Shown: positions 61,303-64,000 of the stretch, one piece after another
How the letters are laid out: each line of letters begins with the position of its first letter
Position numbering within the stretch: position 1 is the stretch's first letter
Assembly (NCBI GenBank): GCA_963729695.1
Contig: CAVSOT010000011.1
Location: 124,001 to 188,000 of the forward strand
Direction: 5' to 3'
DNA: 64,000 nt
Origin: PALSA-693 sp963729695
GTDB lineage: Bacteria; Actinomycetota; Acidimicrobiia; Acidimicrobiales; Palsa-688
Notes under the pieces: generated by a model
Seen by the model: the letters and a program-made list of their open reading frames with translations, nothing else
The model's database searches: none
Told to the model about the DNA's origin: nothing
Translations under genes and position numbers: made by a program

Positions 61303-64000
61303 GTGCACGAGAATGACGGTGTGGACGGGCTGAGCTCGGAGGCCATCTCCCCGCGTGAGACCCAGGTCCTCGACGGGGTTCGGGACCACCTGACCAACGC
61401 GGAGATCGCCCGGCGGCTGCACATCTCTGTCCGGACCGTGGAGAGTCACGTCTCGGCTCTCTTGCGCAAGACGGGAGTGAACGATCGACGCCAGCTGGTC
61501 GAGGCCGGGGCGATCTCGGGCCGTCTCGGGGGGGTGACGGGCCTGGTCGACCTGCCGAGCCCGTGGACGACGTTCGTGGGCCGCGCCGCCGAGCTCGTCG
61601 AGGTGGATCATGCCCTCGCGTCCAGCCGGCTGGTAACGCTGGTCGGAACTGGTGGCGTCGGGAAGACCCGACTGGCTACGACCGCAGCCGGTCTCGCCGC
61701 TTCCCGCTTCACGGCAGGTGGCGCGTTCGTGGACCTGGTTCCGGTGGGGCCCGAGTTCTTGGTGGAGGCTGTGGCCGCCGCCCTGGGGGTGATGGAAAGC
61801 CCGCAGGAGCCGCTCCAACACACGGTCCATCAACGCCTGAACACCGGGCCCATGCTCCTGGCCCTCGACAACTGCGAGCACCTACTGGCGAAGGTGGCGG
61901 CCTTCACTTCCGCCGCGCTCGCCGCCTGCCCGGATCTCAAGGTTCTGACGACGAGTCGCGAACCGTTGGCCATCGCGGGGGAGAAGCTCATCCGCGTCGG
62001 ACCGCTCGCCATGGCTCGCTCGGGTGCGAGCGAGCAATCCGACGCCGAACGCCTTTTTCTCGAGCGCATCGGCGACGACGCGCCCGTCAAGCCCGACGAC
62101 AGCCGGCTGGCGGAGATCTGCCGCCGCCTCGAAGGCGTCCCTCTCGCCATAGAGCTGGCCGCGGCTCGGGCCCACTCGCTCGGCCTGGACGGGCTTCTGG
62201 TCGGGCTCGACGATCACCTGCGCCTGCTGAGCCGCCGGGGCGGCGACGACGATCGCCATGCGTCGATGCGGTCAGTCGTCGACTGGAGTCACCGCCTCCT
62301 GGCCGAGGAGGAGCGGACCCTGTTCCGCCGGCTGGGGGTGTTTGCCGGATCGTTCGACCTCGCCGCGGCCACCGCGGTAGGGGGACTCGGCGATCCGATC
62401 GAGGTCAGCGACCTGATCGGGCGGCTGGCGGACAAGAGTCTGCTGGTGCGGGGCCCGGACCCGGTGGTGAGTCGGTGGCGCATGCTCGAGATCATCCGGG
62501 GGTTTGCCCTCGAGCACCTGGCGTCGGGCGGTGAGGAGGCCGCCACCCGGCTCCGTCACCTGGTGTGGGCCGAGGGGACGGCTGCCCGCATCGAAGCGGT
62601 CATCGACGACGGAGGCGATTGGCGGCCCGAGTTCGACACCGTCGCTGACGATCTGCGGGCTGCGCTGCGGGCCGCCCAGTACGGGGCCGGCGACGGTTAC
62701 GACTACCGCCTGGCCCTGGCCCTCGGTCACCTGAGCTACGCCCGACGGTTTCTGGTCGAATCCAGCGAGCACTTGCGGGATGCCGCGGTGCGCGCGACCA
62801 CCGAGGACTCTGCCGTTACCGCCCTGGAGCTGGCCGGCGCCGAGGCCTGGGCCGAGATGCGGGGCGAGGCGGCCTTCTACCTGCTGCGCGCCGCTTCCAA
62901 CCGGGCCGAGGCGGCTGGCGACCGCAGGCGAGCGGCCATCGCCTTGGCGGACGCGGCGGCCATCGCCGGCCGCTGCCCGGCGCTGTTCACCCATCCGGTC
63001 GAGCACGAGGACCTCCTGGCCTTGGTGGCCCGGGCCCAGACCCTGGTCCCCACCGACGACGTCGAGGCCACTGCCCACGTCGCCCTGGCCGCGGCGTGGG
63101 ATGGCGCCGGCGGGCTGTCGGTCCCTGACGAGGGACGGGCCGAAACTGCCCTCGTCATGGCCCGGCGGACGGGCGATCTCCTGCTGCTGAGCAGCGCCCT
63201 CGACGCCAACGCATCGGCGGCGGGCGAAGCCGGTTGCTACCGGAAGGCGTGGGCGTTCACCCGCCAGCGACTGCCGCTGCTCGAGGAGCTGCCGCGGCAC
63301 GACCCCCGTTCAGGCGGAGAGGTAGCCGACATCTTCCATATGGGCACCGAGTGGGCGCTGGGCGCCGGCGAAGTCGACGAGGCGCTCGCCGTGGCCCAGC
63401 ATCAACATCAGGACAGTTCGAGCCGCGGCCTCCAGCACTTCGCCGCCAGCCATCTGGTCGTGCCGTTGACCCTGTTGGGCCGCTTCGACGAGGCCCTGGA
63501 GCAATCCGCCAGCATGCGGCAGGGGTGGGAGCGAGCGGGCCGCCCGGTGGCCGGCTGGATGGCCCCCTACTTCCTCGCCATCGCGCTCATTCACGGTGTG
63601 AGAGGAGATCAGGCGCTCTACGAGGAGTTCGTCGAGCTGGCGATGGCTGTGCGCATGAAGGCCCTGGTGCCCGCCTTCAGCTACTTCGTGAAACCGCGTG
63701 TCGCCCTGTACCTCGGCGACATCGACCGAGCCCAACGGACCACGGCGAGCCCGGAGGGCCTGGTGTGCGGGCCGTTCACGCCCTTTGCCCGCGCCTTCGC
63801 GGTCGAGGTCGCGGTCGTAGCCGGAGCAGCTGACGCCGAGGCCCAGCTGGACGCCGCCCGGACCATAGTCGAAGAGAACGACTTCGCCGCCACCTACCTT
63901 CTCCGGGCGGCTGGTCGCCTGCACGGCGACGAGACGCTGCTCAAGCGGGCGGTCGGGCAATGGGAGGCCTTCGGTGCCCGCTTCGAGCGAGCGTGCACGT
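61303..64000 (+). CDS. LuxR-HTH / NB-ARC-like ATPase / TPR transcriptional regulator (3' truncated)
   Basis: Open from GTG 61303 (or GTG 61321) to the end of the window with no stop; 899 codons seen. Unlike the usual arrangement, the LuxR-type HTH is N-terminal: SPRETQVLDGV, LTNAEIARRLHISVRTVESHVSALLRKTGVNDRRQLVEAG (about residues 15-70). An ATPase follows with Walker A GTGGVGKTRLA and the Walker B-like LLALDNCEHLL, then a winged-helix block (RLEGVPLAIELAAARAHSL) and from about residue 450 TPR-like helical repeats. Probably a signal-responsive regulator with nucleotide switch. The effector and targets are unknown. Confidence 0.85.
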   Translation, partial: MHENDGVDGLSSEAISPRETQVLDGVRDHLTNAEIARRLHISVRTVESHVSALLRKTGVNDRRQLVEAGAISGRLGGVTGLVDLPSPWTTFVGRAAELVEVDHALASSRLVTLVGTGGVGKTRLATTAAGLAASRFTAGGAFVDLVPVGPEFLVEAVAAALGVMESPQEPLQHTVHQRLNTGPMLLALDNCEHLLAKVAAFTSAALAACPDLKVLTTSREPLAIAGEKLIRVGPLAMARSGASEQSDAERLFLERIGDDAPVKPDDSRLAEICRRLEGVPLAIELAAARAHSLGLDGLLVGLDDHLRLLSRRGGDDDRHASMRSVVDWSHRLLAEEERTLFRRLGVFAGSFDLAAATAVGGLGDPIEVSDLIGRLADKSLLVRGPDPVVSRWRMLEIIRGFALEHLASGGEEAATRLRHLVWAEGTAARIEAVIDDGGDWRPEFDTVADDLRAALRAAQYGAGDGYDYRLALALGHLSYARRFLVESSEHLRDAAVRATTEDSAVTALELAGAEAWAEMRGEAAFYLLRAASNRAEAAGDRRRAAIALADAAAIAGRCPALFTHPVEHEDLLALVARAQTLVPTDDVEATAHVALAAAWDGAGGLSVPDEGRAETALVMARRTGDLLLLSSALDANASAAGEAGCYRKAWAFTRQRLPLLEELPRHDPRSGGEVADIFHMGTEWALGAGEVDEALAVAQHQHQDSSSRGLQHFAASHLVVPLTLLGRFDEALEQSASMRQGWERAGRPVAGWMAPYFLAIALIHGVRGDQALYEEFVELAMAVRMKALVPAFSYFVKPRVALYLGDIDRAQRTTASPEGLVCGPFTPFARAFAVEVAVVAGAADAEAQLDAARTIVEENDFAATYLLRAAGRLHGDETLLKRAVGQWEAFGARFERACT

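Overview
The window is a high-G+C bacterial chromosome segment that reads as an actinobacterium, most likely an uncultured member of class Acidimicrobiia. Pointers: the actinobacterial-type run dnaX - ybaB - recR and, further on, lysC - asd; a propionyl-CoA carboxylase beta gene followed by a tiny epsilon-like subunit; a mycothiol-type maleylpyruvate isomerase-family protein; frequent GTG starts; a tRNA without encoded CCA; and a large secreted protein ending in five copies of a YWLVGADGGVF-type repeat that I associate with Acidimicrobiia. The lineage is an inference.

Layout. 1-2.7 kb: end of a LolA/RseB-like lipoprotein gene plus an ABC exporter pair. 2.7-5.4 kb (minus): tadA and a DUF4331/Tat-protein cluster. 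5.8-9.2 kb: a DUF664 protein and the large secreted repeat protein. 9.5-14.5 kb (minus): an accessory operon of periplasmic binding protein, C-terminally degenerate amidohydrolase, a probable selenoprotein of the UGSC family (in-frame TGA with a SECIS-like hairpin), an uncharacterised 366-aa partner and a cupin. 15.1-18.8 kb: tRNA-Ser(GGA), dnaX, ybaB, recR. 19.3-29 kb: thiolase, methylmalonyl-CoA epimerase, methionine aminopeptidase, a HAD hydrolase and a 5'-3' exonuclease (both frameshifted), aat, propionyl-CoA carboxylase beta and epsilon, a phosphoesterase, a membrane protein and an ECF sigma factor. 29-33.2 kb: a repeat-rich zone with a peptidase-S51 protein and two cyclophilins. 33.3-38.8 kb: lysC-asd and a lipid/CoA block (SDR, enoyl-CoA hydratase). 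39-43.8 kb: small proteins, methyltransferases, an orphan adenine methylase and cupins. 43.8-47.2 kb: a zinc-finger release-factor-like protein and a two-component system. 47.8-58.9 kb: accessory catabolic genes (FAD oxidase, VOC proteins, luciferase-like monooxygenase, amidohydrolase, fused CoA-transferase). 59-64 kb: an aquaporin-like channel, a candidate small RNA, and the start of a large LuxR-HTH/ATPase regulator that runs off the end.

How genes work together: thiolase, epimerase and carboxylase point to propionate/methylmalonyl-CoA and acyl-CoA metabolism; lysC-asd supply the aspartate family; the minus-strand UGSC operon looks like an uptake-plus-redox module for an unknown small molecule.

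Two cross-cutting observations matter when using this annotation. Five genes are broken by what looks in each case like one extra base in a G/C-rich run, which suggests assembly or base-calling errors rather than gene decay. Intergenic gaps are unusually rich in tandem repeats and palindromes, including a three-copy 37-bp dispersed palindrome and three tandem 20-bp-stem hairpins with compensatory changes.
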